DNA from: Periplaneta americana
Lineage: Eukaryota > Arthropoda > Insecta > Blattodea > Blattidae
Assembly: GCF_040183065.1 (NCBI RefSeq)
Contig: NC_091132.1
Coordinates: forward strand, 164,886,102 to 164,950,101
Reading direction: 5' to 3'
DNA: 64,000 nucleotides
How positions within the stretch are numbered: the first letter of the stretch is position 1; each line of letters opens with the position of its first letter. The notes beneath the pieces were generated by a model. It ran no database searches. It worked only from the letters and a program-made list of their open reading frames with translations, and was not told where the DNA came from. Below are positions 33,889 through 45,390 of the stretch, one piece after another. Made by a program: the position numbers and the translations under genes.

Positions 33889-34001
33889 ACTGCTACATGA
33901 AAAAGCTTGGCAATTGTCAGAGAATGTGACTTATTGCAATAATATCTAGGTTGCGTCATTATCAATGCTTTACTCGCTTGCTTTCCTCTATCAAACCTTA
34001 C

Positions 34002-34815
34002 TCAGAACTGAGGTATAGGAGTCGTGACCTTTATGGTTTCTAATGCCTGAGATTTATGTTCAAGAAAATCCAATAATTTCTTGAGTGTTGACATGTTTCG
34101 ATCTGCGCAGCTTAATTCCCATTCGCGCCTAATCTGAGTGTCTATATTTTCCAGTATCAATTGTAACAATAGTATTTCATGTAATGGAACCTCTAAAGAT
34201 AGCGCTTCTAACGCATTCATATTGCTCTTTACTTGACTCACTAATGACCGTAAATGTCCATGTGATTCCTTGCTGATTGTTGGAATTGACAAGATTGCTA
34301 TCGCATGTTTCGACGCAATAAGTTTTTGATTGTTGTATCTCTGATAAACCATGTCCCAAGCGATTCTAAAATTTGCATCACATATTGTTAGATTTTCTAC
34401 TAGTTTATGTGCTTCTCCCTTTAGTGAAGGTAATAAATAATGCATTTCTTGAGCTTCTGCTAAATCACTATTTTTTACTATTAGACTGCTAAACATATCC
34501 CTAAAGTTGAGCCAAGTGCTATAGTCTCCATTGAAACTAGGCAGACTGATAATCGGCAACTTTATTTCCCCTTCAACTGTGAGCTGATTACTATCTTGGA
34601 CAACATTATTTCTGCTCTCCATTATTATTAAGAATCTTGATTTTACTCTATCATACCACTCTTCAAGTTCTACCCTGTCCTCTGAATGTTCTTCATCTCC
34701 TATCTTTTCTAATTGATCTTGACTATCTTCACCTCGATCAAACCCGGTTCTGTTACTTCATCAACCCTTCCAAGAAATGTTTCAAGTCTGGTTAAACTAT
34801 CCTTGGCAACATTTA
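34002..34815 (-). pseudogene. BEL/Pao gag
   Basis: The ORF 34002-34622 includes LPSFNGDYSTWLNFRDMFSS and LPSLKGEAHKLVENL, diagnostic of Pao gag (DUF1759-type). The same frame continues upstream to about 34745 (EEWYDRVKSRFL). After a frame change, TRLETFLGRVDEV marks the N-terminus near 34790. Confidence 0.85.
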
Positions 34816-35004
34816 ATTATCAGTAGAATATGTTTTTTAACTGCTGGTATTATGAGCACAGAGTTATTATCGTAAGCGAACTGAAACATCCGTTATATAT
34901 CTGGTAATGTACAATTTTGTGGCCATACAATGATATACTATTAGATATTATCAGTGAAAGGGAATTGCACCAATTTCGTCGAAAGCTGTGCTGTTACAAT
35001 TAAT

Positions 35005-35205
35005 TAGCATGTCTGACCATCAAACTAGGAAACCAGGACAAGGTACCTGGTTGAAGTTTTTTGTGGGATTATCCCTGAATCCATTGAGAGCAAATAGTGG
35101 TTCACTTTCGGCACTGGACCCTGCACTCATTTCACTGGCATTATCATCTTCATTTCACTCAGACACTACATGAACATTGCAGTTGATAAAGTGTCGTAAA
35201 ATAAA
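35005..35205 (+). mobile_element. Degenerate SINE, family A
   Basis: Body motifs GGTACCTGGTTGAAG, CACTTTCGGCACTGGACC, TCATTTCACTGGCATTATCA and GTGTCGTAAAATAA align in order with other family A copies. The tRNA-like head is badly eroded. Confidence 0.7.
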
Positions 35206-35297
35206 CAATTTACAAAATTCACCAATTTTGTGACCAGTAATCGAATTATTCGTTCATAGATGATTTCTGCTATTATACAGTAGTTAAAAAGTTATTC

Positions 35298-35870
35298 AGT
35301 AACAGCTACTTTCCACCAGTTTGCCACGGCACACTCGAATGATCTGCTGGTGTGCGGCAGAATACCAAGTCAACCTTCAGTAGGGTAGCCAGATCAGTAA
35401 AATTAGAATATTGTTCCAACCTTAAAAGGTATCTTATTTTACTTGGATTTATGAAAGAAAATAGTTCGTGCATTAAATACCTTAGCAAACATGTATGCTT
35501 TCATATTTCCTCAGTAAGAAATTAGGAAGACATGCTTAAATATCAGACTAATATTGCTGTGGAATAATTTTCTGTCATTAAATTTAAAATTTCTATCATA
35601 ACTTCAAATAAAAATACAAAAATTGTTTAAAATTTCTTTTAATAATATGTATTTTGGTTCTCTTCTCAACCTTCCTTTCAACATGCGCCTTTTCGCCATT
35701 CTTGCATATACATTTATCTCATTCATTTGTATTTTATAGTACTCATTTCCTCCTAACCCCTCAAATTTCTCCTCCTGCTTGGAAACATCAGCTTTAGGTT
35801 ATATGAGTGTATTGTAGAATTTTGAATTACACTTTTAGTGTGCCACCTGTTGTAAAAGGTTGAAAAACGC
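35298..35870. mobile_element. Probable hAT-type MITE, eroded
   Basis: The right end GGTTGAAAAACGCTG and the left GCCACGGCACAC/right GTGCCACC motifs recall a common hAT terminus. The left tip is poorly conserved and no target duplication was seen. Confidence 0.3.
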
Positions 35871-36039
35871 TGTGCCATAAGCAAAAGAAGTACACTGTCA
35901 AAAATCTGCCACAACAATTGTCTTGTGTTAGCTAAAATTGTACTAGGCCCAGTACTCTTTAAATGGAGTTCTGTGGCATCTAAAATGGACGCGCCTTTGT
36001 TAATGTAAAATGTGCTATCTCTTTGTTCTGTATTTTTAG

Positions 36040-36122
36040 GAAGAGCAGAATGACTTGCACACAGTAAATGAGGAGTCAAGGGTGGAGGTAATGGGAGAGG
36101 GAAACGAGGTTTTCGCCGAAAG
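36040..36122 (+). CDS. Zinc-finger gene B, exon 3
   Basis: Acceptor CTGTATTTTTAG, 83 nt, donor GTGAGT. It encodes EEQNDLHTVNEESRVEVMGE and then GNEVFAE plus two bases. It enters in phase 0 from either exon 2 and leaves in phase 2, exactly the phase the finger exon at 39425 needs. It is acidic, of unknown role. The phase match on both sides is the main evidence. Confidence 0.65.
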
Positions 36123-36624
36123 GTGAGTGTGGTGTGTGAGTCTTCACACAGGAGTTCATTGTGTTTGAAATTTCTGTTTCCTTGAACTGTGTAAAAACAC
36201 CTTCCGAATAACTGTCCTTTTTCCTCTTTTTTTCCTATTTTTCAATATAATTCTTTGCTCCTGTCTCATATTCAGGAGAACTATCCATCTGAATCAACCA
36301 GCAGTAATCTGTCATCACAACCACATCCCACTTCTCTTGGTATCCGGTTTCCATAATGTACTGTTAAATCATTTCTTAATGTCCTTCACTAAAAGTGCCT
36401 AGATTTTCAAGAAAGTAATGTAGATGGACGTGCAAGAAGTGGGCCTTTACACAGTATTGCAGTCCAGGACTTGAATCTCTCCAACATAATTTCTACAATT
36501 TCTTTATAATAGAAGTCTTCATATTTCCTTAGAAAATTATGAACTAACATTTTGAGTCCATTACAAGCGTTTTTATGCTAATAGTTCATTACATATACAA
36601 AGTCACTGTGTAACATTAATTTGC

Positions 36625-36840
36625 TTATTTTATTTATTCATTTGATTATTTATTCTTTTATTATTTGTTTGTTTATTAGTTTATTTATTTATTTATTCAT
36701 TAAATAATTGATTGGTTAATTATTCATTTGTTCATTTAATTATTTATTTAATTATTTGTTTATTTATTCTTTTCTTTATTTGTTTATTTATTTCTTTATT
36801 CACTTATTGATTTATTCATTTATTTATCTGTTCCATCATT
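36625..36840. repeat. TTTA-rich low-complexity block
   Basis: Imperfect TTTA/TTCA units. It lies in the last intron of gene B. Confidence 0.85.
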
Positions 36841-37136
36841 CATGCATTCTGACACAGTCTTTCACTTTCACACCACCAGAATTACAACTACAATAATACT
36901 TACAGTGGTTCTGGAACAGTGTTGTTTCACCATTTTCTGATTTCTTTCTGTTTGGTCACTGTTTCCCCTTCCACTGCTTCCACTTCAGAGTCCCACTCAC
37001 ACCACTATGTTATTATTCTATTCTTTAACTTTTTGTTAAATTTCACTCCTTGTATATTTTGTGACCTGGTAGAGTGTGAGAGAAGGTCCTATAGCCTTAA
37101 CTCTGTCAATGTAAATAATTAAATTATTAATATTGG

Positions 37137-37160
37137 TATTATTATTATTATTATTGTTAC

Positions 37161-37193
<33 letters not shown>
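37137..37193. repeat. (ATT)n microsatellite
   Basis: ATT array with two interruptions. Confidence 0.85.
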
Positions 37194-37197
<4 letters not shown>

Positions 37198-37681
37198 TTC
37201 CAAGTGAATTAAGTTACTGTATTATCTTCCATATCCCTGAGTTCATAATTTCATGATTTGTAAATGAGCCTAACTTTTCCCTTTCTTTTCTAAATACATA
37301 GTGGCATTGAAGTGTTGTGATGGAAACTGTAGTCACAATGCGTGATAACTACAATTTTGCGATTTTTCTTGCACACCTATGTGATGAAATATGTAATAGG
37401 CCTGCAGATTATTCAATGGTGGATAATAATAGCAAATGTTGTAATATCTTAGTGTGTGTAAATATTTTTTAAATTTGAAGTTATAATTAAATCAAATTAA
37501 ATCAAGAAGTTAGTCTGCAACATGTGTGATTAGAAATGAATTCCACATTTGTCGATATTCCAAAACATAAGCAAATATCTCAGGAAGTTTTTTTAGAATG
37601 TTGCTGCACATAGGCATCTGCTCTCCCCGGTCCACATTTCTGTTTTAGTAATATCTGCTTCTCGGTGCCCTTAGGGGTTTT

Positions 37682-37926
37682 TAGTAAGTTATTTTACGAC
37701 GCTTTATCAACATATTCGCTTATTTAGCATCTGAATTAAATCAGTGTGATAATGCCAGTGAAATGAGTCCGGGGTCCAACACCGAAAGTTATCCAGCATT
37801 TGCTCATATTGGGTTGAGGGAAAATCCCGGAAAAAACCTCAACCAAGTAACTTGCCCCTACCGCTAATTGAACCTGGGCCATCTGGTTCCATGACCAGAC
37901 GCGCTGACGGTTACTCCACAGGTGTG
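37682..37926 (-). mobile_element. SINE, family A, with target duplication
   Basis: Full-length minus-strand copy with B-box region, body and tail. It is flanked by a 15-bp target duplication with 13 matches (37667-37681 and 37927-37941, both containing CCTTAGG). Confidence 0.88.
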
Positions 37927-38107
37927 GGCCTTAGGTGTTTTCTGTCGTCACTCATGACATGTCAACTTAATGAAAACATAAAGAAAAATCTTTGGTACAC
38001 CATAGAGTGATAGTTGTCCTTATCACAACCAATAATTGTAATTATTATTTATTTTTTACTCGTAATGTCGTAATAATATTTGATTTGGCTTGGAGTATGA
38101 GGGAACT

Positions 38108-38365
38108 AGCCCACACCTGTGTAGTAATGATCAGTGCGTCTGGCCGCGAATCCCGGTGGCCCGGGTACGAATCCCAGTCGTAGCAAGTAACCTGATTGTG
38201 GTTTTTTCCTGGATGTTCCCTCAACCCAATACGAGCAAATGCTAGATAACTTTCGGTGCTCGTCCCCGATTCATTTCACCGTCATTATCACCTTCATTTC
38301 ATTCAGAAGCTAAATAACCAGAGATGTTGATACAGCGTCGTAAAATAACCCAATAAAATAAAAAA
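38108..38365 (+). mobile_element. SINE, family A, with target duplication
   Basis: Head CCACACCTGTGTAGTAATG, B-box GGGTACGAATCC, shared body, and A-rich end AATAAAATAAAAAA. Flanks ATGAGGGAACT and ATGAGGCGACT (38097-38107, 38366-38376) match at 9 of 11. Confidence 0.9.
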
Positions 38366-38608
38366 ATGAGGCGACTATGTTACACTAAACTCGGCATGCA
38401 CAACATTAAAATTGCATAGCTGCGTGTCTTGTATCTTAAATAATGTAAATCGTATATGTGTCAATATTCTGCAGTAACAATTAACCATTGCCCTAGTATA
38501 TTTCGCTATTACGAATGATTTTTAAACAAACTCTTTTCCTCGAAAGTATTGAATAACGCTACTGATTGTCCTAAGGCAAGACAAACTAAGAAGTACAGTG
38601 GTTTAGTG

Positions 38609-38609
<1 letters not shown>

Positions 38610-38668
<59 letters not shown>
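38610..38668. repeat. (AAT)n microsatellite
   Basis: About 19 AAT units followed by a short GAT run. Confidence 0.9.
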
Positions 38669-38947
38669 GATGATGATGATGATATCTGAAAGTAGAAGGC
38701 ACTGGAACTTCACTATAAGCAGTTTAAACGTATTAGAGGGAAATCTAAAGGAAAAACACGGAACTGAAAACCGTCAACTTGCCAGAGTAATTTAACCAGA
38801 TGAAGAACGTAGGTCGAAAGGAAATATTTTAATTGAAGAAATCCAGACTTTCGGGAAACAAAATTATAAATTCCATTAAATCACAATGAAAATCCGCATA
38901 CTGATATTTAAAAAGTCATAAATAAATCTCAAATAAGACTGTAATAT

Positions 38948-39190
38948 GCTTGAGATGATTATAATCGTCGTACTCGAACAGTAATGCAAAATTAATGAAA
39001 TAATTATCACCATAAACAATGATTAATAATGAAACTATTTATCATTTTGTAGAACTGCGAGGCGAACCTAGCAGCAGAAATTGTAATGAAGCTCCGAGTC
39101 CCACTGTTGACCATGCTATTTGCCAGCTTGTATAATCTCGTAAGCAACGCTTTAGACAGAGGTTTATTAAAAGGAAAAGTCAACATTGTG
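38948..39190. repeat. Dispersed repeat shared with 4847-4942 and 54285-54370
   Basis: 38948-39050 matches 54285-54370 (AATCGTCGTxxTCGAxCAGT, then CAAAATTAATxAAATxATTA). 39056-39155 matches 4847-4942 (GAGGCGAACCTAGC onward). The two halves appear to be parts of one unnamed repeat. The copy here lacks the 721-bp hAT insertion. Confidence 0.65.
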
Positions 39191-39424
39191 TTAACAACGT
39201 GGTGTAATCCTTGTAAAACTTGATTCACAGGTGAAGACCAATATGCCGAGACAATTTTGATACTTCCAACATTAATCATAAATTAATTATACAAGAATGT
39301 ACCTCTATGTTTCTCTAATAGTGATATACCTCCTCATGTTATAGGTTTGCTTGGATTTGAATATTCAACAATTCAGTATTTGTTTACTGCAGCAATTCTA
39401 TAGACTGATAAATATTTGCTTTAG

Positions 39425-40544
39425 GATTGCAGCTACCTTTGAGAGGACTTTGTCGGAGTCGTGTAACCTGAAGAAACACAAATTATTGCACACTGGTGAG
39501 AAACTTTTCAAGTGTGATGTTTGTGACAAGTGTTTCTCGCAGTCGGATAGCCTGAAGGAACACAAATTATTGCACACTGGAGACAAACATTACAAGTGTG
39601 ATGTTTGTGACAAGTATTTCTCGCGTTCGTATAATCTGAAGACACACAAATTATTGCACACTGGAGAGAAACGTTTCAAGTGTGATGTTTGTGACAAGTG
39701 TTTCTCGCATTCGCGTAACCTGAAGGAACACAAAATTTTCCATACTGGTGAGAAACGTTTCAAGTGTGATGTTTGTGATAAGTGTTTCTCGCAGTCTGGT
39801 AGCGTGAAGAAACATAAATTATTGCACACTGGAGAGAAACCTTTCAAGTGTGGTGATTGTGACAAGTGTTTCTCGCAGTCTGTTAGCCTGAAGAAACACA
39901 AATTATTGCACACTGGAGTGAAACTTCACAAGTGTGATGTTTGTGACAAGTGTTTCTCGCACTCTTGTAACTTGAAGAAACACAAATTATTATTGCACAC
40001 TGGAGAGAAACCGTTCAATTGTGGTGTTTGTGATGTCTCTTTCTCGCTATTGAGTCAGTTAAGATCCCATTTACGGCGGCACACAGGCGATAAACCTTTC
40101 AAATGTGATGTTTGTGGGAAGTTGTTCTCGCATTTGAGTTCCATGGGATATCATAAACGCTGTCACACAGGCGAAAGACCTTTTAAATGCAATGTTTGTT
40201 GTAAGTTTTATACAAGTTCTAGTAACCTAAAACGTCATGAACGCGTGCATACCGGCGAGAAGCCTTTCAAATGTGATGTTTGTGGCATTTCATTCTCTCA
40301 GTTTGGTGGTGTAAGATATCATAAACGCCTTCACTCAGGCGAGAAACCTTTCAAATGTGATTGTTGTGGTATTTCTTTTACAAGTTCTAGTAACCTAAAG
40401 AGTCATGAACGCCTGCATAAAGGCGAGAAACACTTCAAATGTGATGCTTGTGGTAAGTATTTCTCTCAGTTGGGTGGCCTAAAAGTTCATGAACGCCGGC
40501 ATGGAGACGAAAAATCTTTCAAATGCGGTGTTCGTATTCAGTGA
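39425..40544 (+). CDS. Zinc-finger gene B, C2H2 finger exon
   Basis: The acceptor TTTGCTTTAG at 39415-39424 joins exon 3 in phase 2. It encodes a finger lacking its Cys pair, then 12 complete C2H2 fingers with HTGEKxF linkers. Fingers 1-6 are near-identical and carry an unusual extra Cys (CDVCDKCFS); finger 6 has HX4H spacing. Fingers 7-12 are more diverse (CGK, CGI types). The array stops at TGA 40542-40544, inside what was a 13th finger. It probably acts as a sequence-specific DNA-binding nuclear protein (family knowledge). An open frame continues upstream of the acceptor, but those residues show no fingers. Confidence 0.88.
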
Positions 40545-40885
40545 TTACCTCATTCAAGGAGTTTAAAAAGCCATAAACTGGCTAGAAAATTTCTAATTGT
40601 AATGACGGAAATGAGTTTCGCTATCACATATAGTTTAAGTTTTCATGAACTTAAACATATTGTTAAAAACCCTTATGTAATTTTTATGTTTAGAATTTCT
40701 GTCGGTAGGGTAACCTAAAAAGACATGAACGCCTATAGGCGAAAATTTTTCTTTCTTTTGCAAGATTACTTTAAGTATGTTTTCAAACATACTAACGAAA
40801 AGATTTGGTAATGCGATGTCTGTTAAATGTGTATTTCTCAATCCTAAGAACGTCATGGACTCTTTCACGTGCGAGAAGTTTTAGG
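40545..40885 (+). pseudogene. Decayed former fingers after the stop of gene B
   Basis: After the stop the frame goes on as LPHSRSLKSHKLA. Near 40715 comes NLKRHERL-like sequence in another frame, and near 40815 CDVC, then ISQS and RHG. At least three more fingers once extended the array; this sequence is probably 3' UTR now. Confidence 0.6.
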
Positions 40886-43050
40886 CCTGGTCCACAATAA
40901 ACCTGGAACGGAAACGACAACCAGAACGGAAATACCGTTAAATATATAGATTGAAAGTGGACATTTGCAATTAAAGAGAAACTTATATCACTCTGTTCTC
41001 AGATAAGTATTTTCTAATCATATTTGTTGTAGCAAGGAGTGCTTAACTTGATATCTTCATACGTGGTGTCTAACTCAGGAATTCAGTAGAATCATTTTTA
41101 GTATTATTCTACGTTTATCTGAACAGATTACCACGTGATTTCAATTCTTAAATACTTTGTCATATATTTTGAAGTATGTTAACCTATGTTTATGTTAACT
41201 GGTTTGTACTCATGTGAGAACGCCATTAGTAATTTATACTCCAATTATCTCTAAATCCGTAATGTCGACTTTACATATCGTTATTCACATACTTATTGAT
41301 ATGCATTGTCGTTTCAGTTCTTGGTTTATTGGGAATCATAAAATACTTGTAGTCATATAATGTAGGTAAACCTAGAAATTTTATTAAAAGTAACGCTAAT
41401 TTTACAAATTGATCAAGTTATTTTTGCAGAAATAAATTGTTGAGTTCCGAAGTTTATGCTCCTATGCAAGATTGTGTCAGCAAAATAGCAGAACCCATTT
41501 GTAGTGGCAGTAATGTGTAACCCTGAAGTAGTGTCGAGTGTGACATTGAATTTACCGAAATGGAGAACAATTAATTTATTATACATTTGAACGAAACATT
41601 AAAAAATATTGGGGACAGAGGTAGGCCATTGAAGAAGAAAAAAATTGTTCACAAAAATATTCGCAGAGGGAATTGCAAAATATAAGCAGAACATTGGGAT
41701 ATAAAAATTTTGAATGGAAGAAAAATACATAATCGTAACAAGATAACGGGGAAGAAGTTTTGGACAACATGGAGAAGAATGTTTCTAATACGACAGATAG
41801 ATGTTATGGAATTCGAATTTCAACATTGCACCCTTTGTCTCGGATGATAATGCAAATCGAAGAACTTTAAATACAGGAAACATATGTTGCAAACCGCCAA
41901 AGGGCTGTTATCTGTGCATTTCGAATTGGCGGCTCAAGGTCAAGCAACGGACTGCATTTGCTACGTGTGATCACCCCAATTCTGATCCATTCTCGTCAAC
42001 TAAATTCAGCTGGGAGAGCCGGAATTATCAGTGCTTCAGTTCACAGTTTTGACTTCAGTGACTCGTGCGTGATTTGTACGTGACCTTGATCCGCCAGATC
42101 GATAGTAGCAACAGAAGGAGTAGTATTGAGTACTCCACACAGGGAGAAACAGAAATTCTGCTACAGACCATTATGAAACTAGTGAGATATTTCTACAGGT
42201 CACAGGATATCAGTCAAGCTATGCCTGGGGGGAAGGATTTTGTCCCAGTTAGAAAGGTTGATTAGAAAATGAAAGTAACACAGTACTGTTTAATCTGACG
42301 AATATGAGCCACCATAACACAACGTGCAGTATACGCCATATGTTTGTAACGGTATGTATGGAAAGACTGTATTAGAGTATTAAGGGTACAGTAAATTATT
42401 TGTGTACTTGTTTGTGTTATTGAGTTTTGTAATTACGTGTGAGTTTCTCAATGTCTGTTATCCTTAGAATGCTATCGTCATTGAGTGGTACTGAATTTGC
42501 TACTATTATTACTAATTGTGTAATAGGTGAAAAAATTGTTTTTGAGCTCTATGTCAGTTTCAGAATGTAATATTTCTTTCCTTCTCTCTTTGTAATTTTA
42601 TTTGTTTAGGTTGCCTTTTTGCTTCAAATCTTTATTTGAAGAAAATAAGCGAAGGTGAAATATAAAATCATTTAGTCCTAAGTAGAAGAACATTTTTCTC
42701 ATTATAATTACCTTTGGTTTCTTTACTTTTTTTGTTACTGTTTCTAATTTCCATTCATATCGAGTAAATTGACAGGGAAAGAAAAGCAATAAATCTACCT
42801 ACAAGAAAATATTTGTGAATATAATTTAAATGCTTTCCTTATTTTATTTACTTGGTTCCTTTGTTTGTTGGTTAATTTTACTTAAATGTAAAGCAACGGA
42901 TTGTTATGAATCTTGGTATTAGTGGCAGGCCTAGAATGCACCAACCAATCTGCAAATATGTTTGACACAACATATTGTGCTGAACAATATCGTGCTACTG
43001 TGTTTAACTAATCAGCAACATTTCAATTGATGGTAAAGATAGCGCGAGAA
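40886..43050. other. No gene recognised (40886-43050)
   Basis: The left edge reads GGCCTGGTCCACAATAAACC with GGAACGGAAAC following, which looks like one end of a TIR element, but no matching right end was found. The rest has only short ORFs, none with family motifs. Confidence 0.4.
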
Positions 43051-43059
43051 CAGCTCAGG

Positions 43060-43450
43060 CAGGAAGGAAAACTTTCTCTAATAAGAAAAGTCTTTGAAAT
43101 TTGGCTTCAAAAGTCGATTGGAAATTTATTACTGGATTTTCAGAGTAAGAATTCTCTCCAGCTGCAACTGGAGGTGTTTTGGTCGAATTTCGTACAGTTT
43201 CTTTCCTGAATATGAGGTGAGTTCCCCGTTTTCTTGCTTCTTTCTCCATTCGTTCGTTTACTACAATTTAATCTTCATCTCTCGTACTGGGTCTTCCTTT
43301 GATATTTGACCTTCAGCTTCAACTTCGTCCTTATATGTATTCTGGATCCTTGTCACTGTCACAGATTTCATCATCAAACTCTACATTGTCTTCAGCAGTA
43401 TCATCTGAATTTTCATCTATAATTCGCATAACATTGTCAGCATCATCACG
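43060..43450 (-). pseudogene. Coding-like acidic fragment, unidentified
   Basis: The minus strand gives DDTAEDNVEFDDEICDSDKD, a stop, then ARKRGELTSYSGKKLYEIRP after frame changes. An acidic block followed by a basic Y-S-GK---R-P stretch is reminiscent of leader regions in arthropod transposon proteins. I do not recognise the family. Confidence 0.25.
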
Positions 43451-43970
43451 TAAGTTTTTATCCTTTGTTACTGTGTTAGATAAAATACATTTACAAGAAA
43501 TAAATAGACTGCACTGACAGAAAATTTTATATTAATATAATTGGTACGTAAATTTGAGGTATACATCCAAATACATCTTATAATAACTTGGCTAAGTGTG
43601 TAAGTTGTAACCTCCTGTCAGCAACTGACAGATGGAGGCATAGCTAGAAGGAGGAGGGGCTCGTTTGGTGTAAAATGTAGTGAGGATGAATTGATGACCC
43701 ATTTGTACGTCAAAATTACGTTTGATAACATTCTAGGGTTAATGTAGGCATATATCGAAGGAATTAAATAGTTACAAAATGCTTAACACGTGTTTTTTTA
43801 CGAAATGACCTCCATCAATATTCCTTTGTAAGGACATTATATAATCGGAAGATGAGATAACTGGTTTGAAGAATGTATATAAAATTTATATTCTTCTTCG
43901 CATTATAAAGACAAAAAATATATATTTAATTTCCGTTACGTCTAGCCTCGTAATGAGTATGGGTTGTAGC

Positions 43971-45390
43971 CAGGGCTGGGAAAAATACTGACATCCAAGT
44001 ATTTCAAATACAAATACAAAATACTTAAAGAAATTGTATTTGAAAAACAAACACAAAATACTTTTAAAAAATTAACCAAAATACACTTGTATTTCAAATA
44101 CTCGATACAATATATAGGCCTAAAAAATAAAAATATTACTGAAAATCTAAAATATCATACTAACATTAAAAGTATTTTTATCTCGACGTTTTATATTAAC
44201 ATTGTAACTGAACATTCTTCCTTTACCCAGTCACCAATGAAATTATGCTACGTATGAATAATTACTGCTTCCTTTCAAAAAAACCAGTTTCTCAAAATGT
44301 TTATCAGATAAGAATCCCCTTGCTTGGAAATGAATAAATCCTGCAAAACAGAACAGTGTTTCTACAGGCGCAGAGCAACACAAAGTTGTATTATACTTTA
44401 TAAAAGCTTGTTTCACTGTTGGGTAATTCTCTGGAGTGCACATGGTTGTCCCTTTGCCATTGAAGAATTGTATGAGCTCATACTCCGCAGTAGACAAGTT
44501 CTTTTCTTTTCCAAGTCTGTTGTACTTGAGTTGAAGACATAAAAATTGTTTCGTCTGAACTGACCAAAGATGTAGCAGAGAAATGCTCAGCTGATTTCAC
44601 GCACATATTCTGTATTCTCTTCTTATCATTTGATGAGGCAGTGTCAGGTAGCAATCTCATCTTCAATGATGGGTGGAAGCAAGCTGTCAAAATAGCTCAA
44701 TTTGCTTCTGGGGTCAGATCAAACATCGCTTTAAATCTTGACGGAAGCAAACTTATTAGGATTAGAGTTACTTGGAATAGATGGCGTAGACTGCTAGATA
44801 ACAGAATATGTAATCTGTTTTTGAGGGAAATTAATGTGGACAAAAGTTGGCCGTAATAGCACGTCTTCTCATTTTGCATTAAATCAAGGGCTACGGCAGT
44901 GGGTTTCAGAACTGTACAATACTCTTAAAGATACTGAAACTCAATATCTTTGAAGATTGGCAATCCCAGTTTTTCACATATACTGTTTATATCATGTTTG
45001 AATTGCAGTATTTGAGAGATTGGGTCATAAAGAGAATTCCATCGAGTTGGGCAAGGAAACTTTAATGAATATTTCAAGACATCTGATCTAATTTCTGAGG
45101 ATTTGGGTCTCCTAGATGCATTCCATAATGCTGAACATTTAGCGAGTGTTGGGTGATGGATCCTTGATGCTGTTGGAGATTTCTTTATGGCATTAAGGAA
45201 ATCAGTTGTGGCACGAAAACTAAGTGTATGGCTAGCACATCTGAAATGGGTAGGCAAATAAGACAAAAGTTCATTCTTCAAATCCAAATCCAAAACTTGA
45301 AGGACAAGAAGAAGAAAAAAGTATTTTGAGTATTTGAAATAGAAAAGTACATCAATTTTATGTATTTAAATACAAAATATATTACAAACT
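43971..45390 (-). mobile_element. hAT transposon remnant with transposase
   Basis: The left end is CAGGGCTGGGAAAAATACT, a hAT terminus, with many AAATAC/GTATTT subterminal repeats. A hAT transposase lies inside. The right terminus is missing; AAATAC-rich sequence fades near 45390, about 50 bp before the Harbinger-type element begins. Confidence 0.75.
44243..45293 (-). pseudogene. hAT transposase C-terminal half
   Basis: 44925-45293 reads LPTHFRCASHTLSFRATTDF, KCSALWNASRRPKSSE and CPTRWNSLYDPI. These are hAT core blocks around the catalytic 'CP-TRWNS' Trp region. 44478-44690 is a middle piece. 44243-44497 reads YPTVKQAFIKYNTTLCCSAP then VETLFCFAG and LSDKHFEKLVFLK, the hAT C-terminal dimerisation domain. 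Frames are broken between the pieces, and the N-terminal BED finger and first catalytic residues are absent. Confidence 0.85.

Larger units (their letters stand above)
30739..34815 (-). mobile_element. BEL/Pao LTR retrotransposon, defective
   Basis: Minus-strand gag, zinc knuckle/protease, RT remnant and integrase are followed by a purine tract and a 189-bp 3' LTR. The order and the Pao-type integrase identify BEL/Pao. No 5' LTR or primer-binding site could be found to the right, so the 5' end is truncated. It lies in the intron between exon 2b and exon 3 of gene B, opposite to that gene. Confidence 0.88.

Noticed and set aside
39351-39424. Start of the finger protein at the ATG at 39351
   Set aside because: The segment before 39425 has no finger or leader features, while an acceptor at 39423-39424 joins exon 3 in the right phase.
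39398-39913. Minus-strand ORFs with repeated Cys and Leu motifs
   Set aside because: Antisense shadow of the repeated zinc-finger codons in the plus-strand exon.
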